Below, piece by piece: positions 26,527-35,177 of a DNA stretch of 64,000 nucleotides. Origin of the DNA: Bacteroidia bacterium. GTDB taxonomy: Bacteria; Bacteroidota; Bacteroidia; J057. Below the pieces are notes generated by a model. That model was not told the DNA's origin and did not search any database. It saw nothing but the letters and a program-made list of their open reading frames with translations. The position numbers and the translations under genes are program-made. The first letter of the stretch is position 1, and every line of letters starts with the position of its first letter. The DNA is taken from contig JAWPMV010000001.1 of assembly GCA_033391075.1 (NCBI GenBank), positions 1,426,001-1,490,000 of the forward strand. Reading direction: 5' to 3'.

Positions 26527-27756
26527 ATGTCTATATTGTATATCGGTCATCACGACCAAGACAGCAATGTCCGTGATAAAAAAGCCTACCTTAAGCCCTT
26601 CCATAATGTGGGAGACATCTTGCGAACAGCCATATCATTTAGGGATGATGATAGAAGCAAATGGCGCAAGTTTAAAAGAATAAAAGGGAGTAAGGTAAGA
26701 GAACTCCAGACTTTCCTGTTCGATGCTGGGTTTATGCCCCGTAGTGCAAAAGATGGCATCTTTGGATACGTAACGCAAGCTTCTGTGAGACTTTTTCAAG
26801 AATACATGAGAACCGTTGAGGGCCAGAATATGAAACCAGACGGTTTTGTGGGCTCAGGAACATGGGGGGCTATTAATTCCTGGCCAAAAGGAAAAAAGTG
26901 CGAATGGGCCCTTGCTAGGGAGAAGCCTACAGAAGAATACAACATGTGGTTGAACTTGCTGGGAAACGCAAAAAAACATTATTCTGGCATAGACGATCCC
27001 ACCTTGAAACAAATCAAGGCCTTCGACGGCAACACAGATACCTTAAAACCAACGGACTGGAAGTTCAACAAATCGGATATACATTTGATTGGGATTCGAA
27101 TTGGAGAATCGGATAAAGTAAATCGAAGGAAAAATGATGATATCTTCATTCTTCTGATAAATGGCCTGGTCTTCAAGTTCTGGGGATCAACAGATCCCAG
27201 TCAATCGATGGCCTTTAATGCCAAAACCAAGAAAGGTCGATTTGATGAAGCCTTTTTAGTAGAGGGGCAGCATAAATACAGATTTGCCTGGCACAAAATT
27301 TCGAGTGATAAAAAGATCTATCGAGCCTTAAGGCCTTACAAGTATGGGGTGCTGGTATTTAGAGATAGAGATAATGATGATGCCTTAACCCTTAAAGATA
27401 TTAAGAAAGGCTTGGATAAAAATACCAATCAAACCATAAATATTCATTGGTCGGGCATAGGGAAGGCCAATTTTTCAGCTGGTTGTCAGGTGATTGCGGG
27501 GAAGAGTTATATCAACCATAGTGGCAAAGTCGTGGATTGCTCTGGCTTTGCGGCCAAAAGTTATGGGGATTTAACTGATTCCAGGAAAAAGACAAAAGGG
27601 GCCTATAATATGTTTACCGATTTGATTCTCGCCTATGCACCTCAAGGAGTTGAATATTTGTACTATACTTTAGGGAGAGATGAATCTTTAAATATTTCGG
27701 GAAGTTTAAGCGAATCCTACGCAAGCAATACGCTAGCATCTATGAAGAATATCTAA
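26527..27756 (+). CDS. Peptidoglycan-binding protein with YkuD-like HxxG...SxGC motif, no signal peptide
   Basis: 409 aa. Residues about 55-112 form a PG_binding_1-type domain ('VRELQTFLFDAGFMPRSAKD', 'GIFGYVTQASVRLFQEY', 'PDGFVGSGTWGAINSW'). The C-terminal part has H307 in 'NIHWSG' and C320 in 'FSAGCQVI', spaced like the catalytic His and Cys of L,D-transpeptidase/YkuD enzymes and of related phage and secreted proteins. No Sec or Tat signal is visible, so delivery to the wall would need another route. It is the last plus-strand gene of the caspase region, 557 bp from the SLATT gene. It could be a cell-wall enzyme, a delivered effector or an unrelated neighbour. Confidence 0.7.
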   Translation: MSILYIGHHDQDSNVRDKKAYLKPFHNVGDILRTAISFRDDDRSKWRKFKRIKGSKVRELQTFLFDAGFMPRSAKDGIFGYVTQASVRLFQEYMRTVEGQNMKPDGFVGSGTWGAINSWPKGKKCEWALAREKPTEEYNMWLNLLGNAKKHYSGIDDPTLKQIKAFDGNTDTLKPTDWKFNKSDIHLIGIRIGESDKVNRRKNDDIFILLINGLVFKFWGSTDPSQSMAFNAKTKKGRFDEAFLVEGQHKYRFAWHKISSDKKIYRALRPYKYGVLVFRDRDNDDALTLKDIKKGLDKNTNQTINIHWSGIGKANFSAGCQVIAGKSYINHSGKVVDCSGFAAKSYGDLTDSRKKTKGAYNMFTDLILAYAPQGVEYLYYTLGRDESLNISGSLSESYASNTLASMKNI

Positions 27757-27761
27757 ATGAA

Positions 27762-27803
27762 GAAGAATCCAGCAGGGCTCGTCAAAATACTGTTGGATTC
27801 TTC
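27762..27803. terminator. Bidirectional terminator-like hairpin between convergent genes
   Basis: gaagaatccagca pairs with tgttggattcttc (12 of 13, 16-nt loop) between the converging stop codons at 27756 and 27823. The position fits termination of both genes. Confidence 0.55.
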
Positions 27804-27822
27804 CTATGAACACTTCTGCCTC

Positions 27823-28782
27823 TTACCACTCCTTCAAACCCAACAATTTCTCTCCAAGCTCCGTCAGCTCCGCCTTTCCATACTTCGTTTGCTCCCAGTT
27901 TCTGGGGTCCCCTGGAAAGGCATAGCCTTCAGGCGCGATGCGATCTTTCCAGGAATTGATCCGCCAGGTTCGGAGCTCTTCATTCTCGTTTTGAGCAGGG
28001 GTCATAGCCACGTATTGAGCGAGGCGAGGCTTATGCGAATGATTGGGTCGGATGCCATGTGCGAGCATACTATCCCAGATCACCAGATCTCCTTTTTCCA
28101 ATGCCACCTTCTCTATCTCAAATCCACTTACATCTGGCATAAATGGGTTTCGATCTGCAGGCTGTGTTTTTACCCATTCGTCAAAATCCCGGTATAATTG
28201 AGGGATACACTGGAAGCCGCCCATATTGAGATCGGTTTGATCATTAAGGGCCAGGACGCCTTGTACATTGACAGGTTTAGGATCTAAAGAAGTGTCGATA
28301 TCCCAATGGATAAAGCCTTTGTATTCCTGCCCGGGCCGCATAGGAAGGTTGAGGTTGGCTCGGTCAATGGAAACCCAGAGTTCTTCCTGTCCCCAGATGT
28401 CGGCAAATATGTCATGGATTTTGGGATGCTGGCGATTGTTCCAAAGGGCTGAATGATTATAAACTTCCACCATACCTGTATTTTTCAATTCAGTCATGCG
28501 GATATCATTTTTGGTTCCTTTATCTATATACCAACTCTCCGGATCATTGGGGTCTTTTTCTTCAAACTCCCAAAGCATAGCCGCCGCTTCATCAATCAAA
28601 GATTCCGGAGCCGCTTGTTTTATCACTACATATCCATTCCTTTTCCAAAAGGCCCATTCCTCTTCCGTCATAATCCTTAGGGGATCATTATTCTCTCTTT
28701 GATTGAGCGCTATTTTCTGGGTATATGAAACAGTGGCATTTCCCGGCTGTTCTTTATCATTGAGTTTTGGAGTTTCACGCAT
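27823..28782 (-). CDS. Phytanoyl-CoA dioxygenase (PhyH) family oxygenase
   Basis: Fe(II)/2-oxoglutarate-dependent oxygenase fold, 319 aa from the ATG at 28782. The longer open frame to 28962 would overlap the divergent neighbour's start, so I prefer 28782. Iron ligands: HxD in 'GFIHWDIDTS' and the distal His in 'LAHGIRPNHS', with an Arg ('KPRLAQY') placed to bind 2-oxoglutarate. The start of the fold is 'WKRNGYVVIKQAAPESLID'. Family members hydroxylate lipids, small molecules or secondary metabolites; substrate unknown. Confidence 0.88.
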   Translation of the reverse strand: MRETPKLNDKEQPGNATVSYTQKIALNQRENNDPLRIMTEEEWAFWKRNGYVVIKQAAPESLIDEAAAMLWEFEEKDPNDPESWYIDKGTKNDIRMTELKNTGMVEVYNHSALWNNRQHPKIHDIFADIWGQEELWVSIDRANLNLPMRPGQEYKGFIHWDIDTSLDPKPVNVQGVLALNDQTDLNMGGFQCIPQLYRDFDEWVKTQPADRNPFMPDVSGFEIEKVALEKGDLVIWDSMLAHGIRPNHSHKPRLAQYVAMTPAQNENEELRTWRINSWKDRIAPEGYAFPGDPRNWEQTKYGKAELTELGEKLLGLKEW

Positions 28783-28944
28783 TGGAGTAGTATTTAGTCT
28801 AAATGATCCAATCAAAATAGGAAATCTAGTTAATAATTGGAATAGGAATCTTGTGATAAATTCCTGCGGACTTCTTCCCAAACTCCCAATAAATTGAGTA
28901 GCTATATGTAACTTGCCATCCAAACAATTTTCAAATACCCATAC

Positions 28945-29952
28945 GTGAATTTTAGTCCTCAAATCCTCAGGGGTACAGGCGTTTTAGCCGAGATTTCCCC
29001 TAAACTGGAAAACTATGTGGTTTTTATCTCTGAACTGGAATGGGACTCCTTTCAACAGTTTTTAGAAAAGGAACCCTTTGATTTGATTCAGCTTAGTAAT
29101 CTGGAAGAATCTCAATTGGAAGTATTTGCTGATAACATCGAGGATAGTGAGTATGTCCTGGGAGTCGGAGGAAGTATGGGAATAGAGGCCGCAAAATTTG
29201 TCGCTTTTCAAAAAGGTCGTAAGCTCATCACAATACCGGGAAGTCTGGCAAGTAGCGAATATGCAAATCCACGGGTAAGGGCTTTCAATTATGAACAGGA
29301 ACAGATTTTTGGGGAAATAAGTCCTGAAGTTCTGGTCCTGGATTTTCAGCTGCTCGGAGAAATCCCTCCAGATATTCATGCTGAGGGCCTCACAGAACTT
29401 TTGGCTATGCATACGGCTGTTTTTGATTGGGAACATGCCAAAGCCCAGGGGAAATCAAAAGATCATTTTTCTCATAAAGCCATAGATGAGGCAAAACAGA
29501 TTCTCTCTGATCTGGAGGTGAGGGTAGGAGAAATCTCCATGGGGACAGAAAGGGGGCTGGAAGCTTTGGTAGATGCTCAACTTAAACAAAGGGAAATCTG
29601 CCTGGAAGTAGAAAACGAGAGAGTGAAAAGAGGCTCAGAACATGTATTTAAACAGTTTCTGGAAGAACAATCCCAACAAAGTTATGAACCAGCGGGCCTA
29701 CTGGCTTTATGCACCCTGCTGATGGCCCGCCTCCAAAACAACCAGGCCGACAGCCTATACCAACAACTCAAAGAATCTGGTATCTTTTTTCAGCCAGCTC
29801 ATCTTGGTCTTCAACCTCCCCAGCTCGCGAGAAGTTTACAGGACCTGCGATATTATGTAGAAAGAAGACAAGGACTTCCCTATACCTGTCTCAATGATGC
29901 CTACATCGATGAAGAATGGGTATTTGAGATGATACAGGATTTGGATTTCTAG
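28945..29952 (+). CDS. Iron-containing alcohol dehydrogenase / G1P dehydrogenase-like protein
   Basis: 335 aa, dehydroquinate synthase-like fold. The dinucleotide-binding loop is 'VLGVGGSMGIEAAKFVA', and 'TIPGSLASSEYANP' matches the 'iPT..stsg' segment. 'AEGLTELLAMHTAVFDWEHA' aligns with the 'aGlgDllaKytAl.DW' metal-binding segment of sn-glycerol-1-phosphate dehydrogenases, but with Glu where the Asp ligand is expected, so metal use may differ. It is divergent from PhyH. Possible role in polar lipid or polyol metabolism; weakly supported. Confidence 0.72.
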   Translation: MNFSPQILRGTGVLAEISPKLENYVVFISELEWDSFQQFLEKEPFDLIQLSNLEESQLEVFADNIEDSEYVLGVGGSMGIEAAKFVAFQKGRKLITIPGSLASSEYANPRVRAFNYEQEQIFGEISPEVLVLDFQLLGEIPPDIHAEGLTELLAMHTAVFDWEHAKAQGKSKDHFSHKAIDEAKQILSDLEVRVGEISMGTERGLEALVDAQLKQREICLEVENERVKRGSEHVFKQFLEEQSQQSYEPAGLLALCTLLMARLQNNQADSLYQQLKESGIFFQPAHLGLQPPQLARSLQDLRYYVERRQGLPYTCLNDAYIDEEWVFEMIQDLDF

Positions 29953-29954
29953 GA

Positions 29955-30030
29955 GGTGGTGTTGTAGTGTTTTAGTGTTGTAGTTCGTGGGTTATTTTTA
30001 AATAATTAACTATAGCACTACAACACTACC
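29955..30030. repeat. Imperfect 21-bp inverted repeat with gtgttgtag words
   Basis: ggtggtgttgtagtgttttag (29955-29975, 21 nt with 18 matching) faces ctatagcactacaacactacc (30010-30030) between convergent stops. The left arm also carries the tandem word gtgttgtag. It probably works as a shared terminator and looks like a dispersed hairpin repeat of the genome. Confidence 0.5.
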
Positions 30031-30038
30031 GAACCTCT

Positions 30039-30857
30039 TTAATAATCCGTCGGAATATCCTTATTAAAAGGTAAGCCCAATTGGTATTTAATATTTCTGT
30101 CTTTGCTGTCATCAGCGACATCCAGGCCGTACTGAATTTTCTGTGGATCTTCGTATACAAAAGTGCCGAACATACGATCCCAGAAAGAGAATATATTACC
30201 AAAATTTGTGTCGGTCCAGGGACGTTCAAAATGATGGTGGAACTTATGGATATCAGGAGTGATGAATACATAGCTCAGACCCTTGTCCAACCATTTGGGC
30301 AAAGAAATATTTGCATGTGTTATGTACGTAAATAGCACAGTAGTAATCCGGTAGAAAATATAATAAGAGATTGGCATACCACTGACTACTATAGCTACTA
30401 AGGCATAGCATTCGCGGAGGGCATAGTCTCCGGGATGGTGGCGTGTTCCGGTTGTCGCATCTACCATGGTATCACTATGGTGTACCATGTGCATTTTCCA
30501 CATCCATTTAAATTTATGGAGGAAATAATGTGCCACCCACTGAGCCAGAAAATCCAGGAATAGAACTGCCAACAACAATTCCAACCAAACCGGCCAATCT
30601 ACCAAATACAAAAGGCCAAACTCATTCTCCATTGTCCAAGCAAAAATCCCTACAGTTGCCAAAGTGAAAAGGACATTGAGTACCATACTCATTGAGAGGA
30701 AAATTAAATTGGTCCCTACATGCTTCCATTTTTGATATTCCTTTGTAAAAAGAGGAATACTCCCTTCCAGGATCCATGATAGGGATAGACATATAAGAAT
30801 CCAGACAAATTTTTGCCAGTTCGGCATTGCTTCGAAAAAATCAAGAAAAGCTTCCAT
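30039..30857 (-). CDS. Sterol desaturase / fatty acid hydroxylase family protein
   Basis: Integral membrane di-iron oxygenase, 272 aa with about four hydrophobic helices. The histidine clusters are complete: 'HYFLHKFKWMWKMHMVHHSD' and 'HKFHHHFERPW', with an additional 'RHHPGD'. Members hydroxylate or desaturate lipids, sterols or carotenoids. It stands alone, convergent with the G1PDH-like gene and divergent from the gene at 31052. Substrate unknown. Confidence 0.9.
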   Translation of the reverse strand: MEAFLDFFEAMPNWQKFVWILICLSLSWILEGSIPLFTKEYQKWKHVGTNLIFLSMSMVLNVLFTLATVGIFAWTMENEFGLLYLVDWPVWLELLLAVLFLDFLAQWVAHYFLHKFKWMWKMHMVHHSDTMVDATTGTRHHPGDYALRECYALVAIVVSGMPISYYIFYRITTVLFTYITHANISLPKWLDKGLSYVFITPDIHKFHHHFERPWTDTNFGNIFSFWDRMFGTFVYEDPQKIQYGLDVADDSKDRNIKYQLGLPFNKDIPTDY

Positions 30858-31051
30858 ATGAGTTATAGTAGTCTTTAGCTGTAATTCATAACCGATAAGG
30901 GTTCGGCTTGGTTCAATAAATATAGGAAAAGCTAAGGATAAGTTTAGAGCCTCGCTTATGTGTAAGAAGCCTTATTAAACCAGGATAATAGCTCTTTTTC
31001 ATTGTCTAGCCTCCATTTTATCCCTAAATTCCTTAAAAATACTAGTACTAC

Positions 31052-31837
31052 ATGCGCAAAATTTACTACGTGGGAGACTGGGCTGTTTTGACCGGGCCGG
31101 TTTTTGCCGAAACACCTTTTCACTTTTCCCATAAAGGGCTCGATATCTTCAATTATGGAAAGTGGCTCAAAGATGGGCTGGAAGAAAGTGGAGAATATGA
31201 AGTCAATTCTGTCTCAGCCTGGGACTTTTACAACAAATTGGGCCCAGGAGATTATGAGAAGATTCTGGATGAGTATGATGCATTTATCTTCAGTGATGTA
31301 GATGCCAAATTATTCCAATTGGCTCCCAGCTTTTTCGACAGAAATAAGTTCGGAAAGGAAGTGCTGACCTTTCCTGATCGAATCCGATTGACGGTAGAAG
31401 CAGCAAATGCCGGAAAGCATTTTATGTTTTTGGGTGGCTGGTATTCTTTTACTGGAGAATTGGGCAAAGGAGGCTGGGGGAGAACTCGTTTGAGAGAATT
31501 GCTTCCGGTAAAGTGTCTGGATATTGAAGACTTGGTCGAGAGTACAGAGGGCTATAGCCCGATTTATACAGAAGCTGGAGCAAAAGCATTTGGAGGCATG
31601 GAATTAAGTAGCTGTCCTCCCATTTTAGGCTATAATCAAACTCTTGAAATCCCGGAAGGAGAAGTCTTGATGCGATTTAAAGAAACGGGAGATCCTGCTT
31701 TAATTATTCGGGATAAAGGAAAGGGCAAAGTCTTGGCTTATACCTCTGATCCCGCGCCGCATTGGGGAGCTAATTTTGTGTATTGGAAAGATTATGGCCG
31801 ATTTTGGAGAAATTGTGCGGATTTACTTTTTGCTTAA
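31052..31837 (+). CDS. Putative glutamine amidotransferase-like protein (PF07090 type)
   Basis: 261 aa, class I GATase-like fold. 'YDAFIFSDVDAK' and 'FMFLGGWYSFTGELGKGGWG' followed by 'LRELLPV' are typical of the cytoplasmic GATase1-like family. The nucleophile elbow shows no Cys, so amidotransferase chemistry is doubtful. The end 'VLAYTSDPAPHWGANFVYW' is also characteristic. It is followed closely by the cyclophilin gene. Function unknown. Confidence 0.75.
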   Translation: MRKIYYVGDWAVLTGPVFAETPFHFSHKGLDIFNYGKWLKDGLEESGEYEVNSVSAWDFYNKLGPGDYEKILDEYDAFIFSDVDAKLFQLAPSFFDRNKFGKEVLTFPDRIRLTVEAANAGKHFMFLGGWYSFTGELGKGGWGRTRLRELLPVKCLDIEDLVESTEGYSPIYTEAGAKAFGGMELSSCPPILGYNQTLEIPEGEVLMRFKETGDPALIIRDKGKGKVLAYTSDPAPHWGANFVYWKDYGRFWRNCADLLFA

Positions 31838-31847
31838 AATTGAGAGT

Positions 31848-32516
31848 ATGAAAAATATGGTAAAGGTCTTGGAGTATTGGCGTCTTGGCGTTCATGGTCG
31901 ATTCTATCTCAACACCAACACCCCAACACAGCAATACGTTCTGTTCCTTCTTTTTATCTGCCTCTTTTCAGCCTGTAAGGCTCCTGAAACAGAAGCTTCT
32001 TTTCCCATCGCCCAAATCAAAACACCCAAAGGTGAAATGCTGCTTTGGCTTTATGATGAAACTCCTATCCATAAAGCCAGCTTTTTGAAAATGGCCCGTG
32101 GAGGCTATTGGGATACACTGAGTTTCAATCGAGTCATTGAAGATTTCGTGATCCAGGGAGGATGCCCGGATACGCCTGAAGGCTTTGCGGATTCTCCTTA
32201 TCTACTCGAACCCGAATTTAGAGATAGCCTCAAACATGTCTATGGTGCATTGGGAGCGGGAAGAGATGGGAATGCGGAGAAATTATCTGCAGGCTGCCAG
32301 TTTTATATTGTTGATCGGGAAGAAGGGATTCCTCGTTTAGATGGAGATTATACCATTTTTGGTCAGATCATAAAGGGCATGGAGGTACTGGAAGCTATTG
32401 CTACAAGCCCAACGGATAGCCTGGATCAACCCCTGGATGAGGTGGGCCTGGAGGTAAATATCCTGATGCTAACGGAAGCGGAGATTCGGAAACATGGATA
32501 CCAGGGAAAGCTGTAA
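31848..32516 (+). CDS. Cyclophilin-type peptidyl-prolyl isomerase, lipoprotein
   Basis: 222 aa. The cyclophilin domain (about 55-200) shows 'TPKGEMLLWLYDETPIHKAS', 'SFNRVIEDFVIQGG', 'GALGAGRDGN', 'SAGCQFYIV' and 'DGDYTIFGQIIKGMEVL'. The lipobox 'LFSACKA' places it in the periplasm as a folding helper. The signal is odd: about 42 residues precede the Cys, and residues 5-27 ('VKVLEYWRLGVHGRF...') read like a translated dispersed repeat. The start is therefore uncertain; 31848 or 31857 are the nearest ATGs. Confidence 0.85.
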   Translation: MKNMVKVLEYWRLGVHGRFYLNTNTPTQQYVLFLLFICLFSACKAPETEASFPIAQIKTPKGEMLLWLYDETPIHKASFLKMARGGYWDTLSFNRVIEDFVIQGGCPDTPEGFADSPYLLEPEFRDSLKHVYGALGAGRDGNAEKLSAGCQFYIVDREEGIPRLDGDYTIFGQIIKGMEVLEAIATSPTDSLDQPLDEVGLEVNILMLTEAEIRKHGYQGKL

Positions 32517-33363
32517 AGAAGAACTTTTCATGATCCCTGGCAGAGGTGAGATTTCCCTTGCCTTGTGGAAAATATATGAGGAAAATTTGCAGAAAAAAGG
32601 AGATGTGTTTCTTACGCATGGGACTTTCTCAGACAAGCGTGTTTGTAGAGGTATAGCTACTTTTCTGGCAAATAAGGGATATCACGCCTGGATACTTGAA
32701 TGGCGGGAACACGGAAGCAGTGGTGGAAATGATCGTCCCTTTAATTTTGAAAGCATAGGACTGGAAGACATCCCTGCTGCTTTAGACTATCTGAAAGAAG
32801 TCGAAAAGCTTGAAAATATAGATGCTGTAACCCATAGTGGAGGTGGGATTTGTCTAACTATGGCTCTGGTCAAATATCCCGATTACAGAACTTTTATAAA
32901 AAGCATGACGATTTTTGGCTGTCAGGCATTTGGTGCTGCCAATTCCAGCAGTAATTATCTGAAAATCCTCTTTGGCAAATACCTGGGGATCTTATTGGGG
33001 ACCTTTCACGGGCGAAAGATGGGAAGAGCCCATGATGAAAGTTATTATACCATGAAACAATGGTATGAGTGGAATTTAGAAAGAAAGTTTCTGGGGGAGG
33101 ATGGAAGAAATTATAGAGCTGCTATGTCTTCTATCGAAATTCCTGTTTTTTCCATTGCTGCGAAAGGAGATACCCTCATAGCTCCTGCTGAGGGATGTAA
33201 ATTGTTTTTGGATGCTTTTCAAAATCCAGCCAATCGGTTTTGGTTATTATCCCAGGAAGCCGGAAATCTGGAAGACTATGATCATGGAAGAATCATGCAT
33301 TCGAGTAGTGCGAGTAAAGAGATTTGGCCGGAGGTGTTAGGCTGGATGGAAAAGAACGTCTAA
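32494..33363 (+). CDS. Alpha/beta hydrolase
   Basis: 289 aa, cytosolic. Strand 'GDVFLTHGTFSDKRV' carries the HG oxyanion motif, 'HAWILEWREHGSSGG' is the next conserved loop, and the nucleophile is the Ser in 'VTHSGGGICLTMAL'. The acid may be in 'AAKGDTLIAPAEG' and the His in 'YDHGRIMHSSSAS'. It overlaps the cyclophilin gene by 23 bp if the ATG at 32494 is used; the ATG at 32530 is an alternative. Substrate unknown. Confidence 0.85.
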   Translation: MDTRESCKEELFMIPGRGEISLALWKIYEENLQKKGDVFLTHGTFSDKRVCRGIATFLANKGYHAWILEWREHGSSGGNDRPFNFESIGLEDIPAALDYLKEVEKLENIDAVTHSGGGICLTMALVKYPDYRTFIKSMTIFGCQAFGAANSSSNYLKILFGKYLGILLGTFHGRKMGRAHDESYYTMKQWYEWNLERKFLGEDGRNYRAAMSSIEIPVFSIAAKGDTLIAPAEGCKLFLDAFQNPANRFWLLSQEAGNLEDYDHGRIMHSSSASKEIWPEVLGWMEKNV

Positions 33364-33494
33364 ACAAAAATCCCAGGACTCAAGAATTTTGAAGGCTTAA
33401 AAACTACGACCATTTGGGGTGAAAGGATTTGCTATAAAACTGTAGAAAATACACCTCCAAAAATTATAACTTGCCGACAAAATAACACCATAGA

Positions 33495-34472
33495 ATGAAA
33501 ATCTTAGCTGAGTATCAGAACCCAAACGAATCTAACAAAACTATGAGACAAGATCTGTTCCGAGAATTTTTAAATTTCTTTTGGCTCAGACCAGAAAACG
33601 CTTTACTACTGGCTTTAAGAGCTGAAGTTTATCGATCAACCTTTGACAAATTTGGAGACGGTAGTGGCACCCTGGATGTGTCCTGTGGAGATGGAGTCTT
33701 TTCCTTTATAGCACTGGGAGGAAAGCTGACGAAAGAGACAGATATGTTCAGAGCACTCAACCTTACCAAAAAACGAGAAGATACCTTCGATGTATTTGAT
33801 GCTTTTAGCGAAGAGTACTTTGTGGGAGTTGCTCAGGCTGCCGAAAGAGCATATGAATATGGATCAGATTGGAAGGAAAATCTGCTTGCAAAAGCAAAAC
33901 AACTCGATTTTTACAAAAATCTTCTTCACCACGATAATAATTTTCCTCTTCCTCTGGAAGATGGCCAGATAAATTATGCTTACTCAAATAGTGCATACTG
34001 GGTCAATAATTTCGAAGGACATTTAGCGGATCTTGCTCGGGTAACGGCTTCTGGAGGACGGATTGTTTTGGAAATGAAAACCTCCGAAATTACCCGTTTC
34101 ACGGCTCAGAATTACCTGCCCGATATGGGACCCAAATTCCATGACATCATTGATGCAGGTCGTATGGGAACCTGGAAAGGACTCCGTTCGAAGGATGAAA
34201 TTCTAAAGATAATAGAGCAAATTCCTAATACTCGTATCGAATCAGTTAAGCCAATTTATGGAGATATAATGGCTATGATTTGGGATGTGGGTTTGAGACC
34301 TCTCTTCTATCCGCTTTCCAAAATGGCTAATAATTTAACATTGGAACAAAGGGTTCATATCAAGGACGAATGGTGTCAGATTTTTATGGATTTGTTCAGT
34401 GATTTATTAGCAGGTTATGAGGCAACAGACAAGGATGCCATTGAATATTGCATCATTCTTGAGAAAGAATAG
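33495..34472 (+). CDS. SAM-dependent methyltransferase (class I)
   Basis: 325 aa. SAM-binding motif I is 'LDVSCGDGVFSFIALGG'; the post-motif 'INYAYSNSAYWVNNFEGHLA' and 'VTASGGRIVLEMKT' match the strand 4-5 region of class I enzymes. An ATG at 33543 (MRQDLFREFLNFF) is an alternative start closer to the conserved region. A strong terminator hairpin follows at 34520-34562. Substrate unknown. Confidence 0.8.
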   Translation: MKILAEYQNPNESNKTMRQDLFREFLNFFWLRPENALLLALRAEVYRSTFDKFGDGSGTLDVSCGDGVFSFIALGGKLTKETDMFRALNLTKKREDTFDVFDAFSEEYFVGVAQAAERAYEYGSDWKENLLAKAKQLDFYKNLLHHDNNFPLPLEDGQINYAYSNSAYWVNNFEGHLADLARVTASGGRIVLEMKTSEITRFTAQNYLPDMGPKFHDIIDAGRMGTWKGLRSKDEILKIIEQIPNTRIESVKPIYGDIMAMIWDVGLRPLFYPLSKMANNLTLEQRVHIKDEWCQIFMDLFSDLLAGYEATDKDAIEYCIILEKE

Positions 34473-34519
34473 TGTGAAGACCAGGATCGGCATTAGCTAC
34501 CGAACTCTCTAGCAAAAAA

Positions 34520-34562
34520 AGTAGAACAGTTTGTGGATGACCGCAAACTGTTTTGCTTTTTA
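34520..34562 (+). terminator. Rho-independent terminator after the methyltransferase
   Basis: aacagtttg pairs with caaactgtt around a 10-nt loop, followed by ttttgcttttt. It lies 48 bp after the stop codon at 34472. Confidence 0.75.
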
Positions 34563-34585
34563 GTCCGTTAGTTTGTTGATGTTCC

Positions 34586-35146
34586 ATGAAAAACATAGGT
34601 ATGAAGTGGATTTTATTGTTAAGCCTTCTTTTTCTCGCAAATTTGGAGAAAAAACATCTCCAGGAAACGCCTCCTTATCCCATTCATGCTGAGATTTCTA
34701 TTCTAAATAAGGTAGTAAGCGCTCAGGAGGAATTGAAACTTAAACTAACTCTCACCAACACCGGCAGAGAAACCATTCAGTTTTGCCTTCCCAGACGTAG
34801 CTTATTAAGTAAACAGAAAACCCCTTATGTATTCGTAGTCTTGAAAAGCACAAATCAGCTTTGTGGTCAAAGTCTTTACACCCGTTTTTCTGAATTATGG
34901 ATACCAAAGAATAAGGATAGGATAACATTAAGAGCAGGACAGAAGCATAAGCTTATATTCAATCCACTAGAAATTCTGGTAGATTGCGAATTGGAATTTG
35001 GGGATGGTCTTAAGCCTGGAAAATATAAGATCCAGATTAGCGCAGCCGTCAATCAGGGCTGTTTAGAAGCTTCAGATGATTTAGGGGAGAAGGATGGAAA
35101 GTTTCAGTATTTATTTAAGACTGAGGAGTTAACATTTGAGGTTTGA
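34586..35146 (+). CDS. Exported protein with Ig-like fold, unknown function
   Basis: 186 aa with an N-terminal signal (MKNIGMKWILLLSLLFLAN). The body looks like a beta-sandwich with 'LKLKLTLTNTGRETIQFCLP' and 'LKPGKYKIQISAAV', reminiscent of BsuPI-type or other Ig-like accessory domains. No catalytic residues stand out. It overlaps the open frame of the next gene, but the chosen start of that gene (35178) lies 31 bp after this stop. Confidence 0.65.
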   Translation: MKNIGMKWILLLSLLFLANLEKKHLQETPPYPIHAEISILNKVVSAQEELKLKLTLTNTGRETIQFCLPRRSLLSKQKTPYVFVVLKSTNQLCGQSLYTRFSELWIPKNKDRITLRAGQKHKLIFNPLEILVDCELEFGDGLKPGKYKIQISAAVNQGCLEASDDLGEKDGKFQYLFKTEELTFEV

Positions 35147-35177
35147 GAGTCCTGATAAAAACTTAATTGCCAGATAC

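Noticed and set aside
16644-27756. Bacterial gasdermin-caspase pair
   Set aside because: None of the small neighbours resembles gasdermin; the SLATT-like protein has a two-TM topology instead.
27757-28197. Open frame on the plus strand after the wall-binding gene
   Set aside because: It is the antisense of the well-supported PhyH gene and has no family features.
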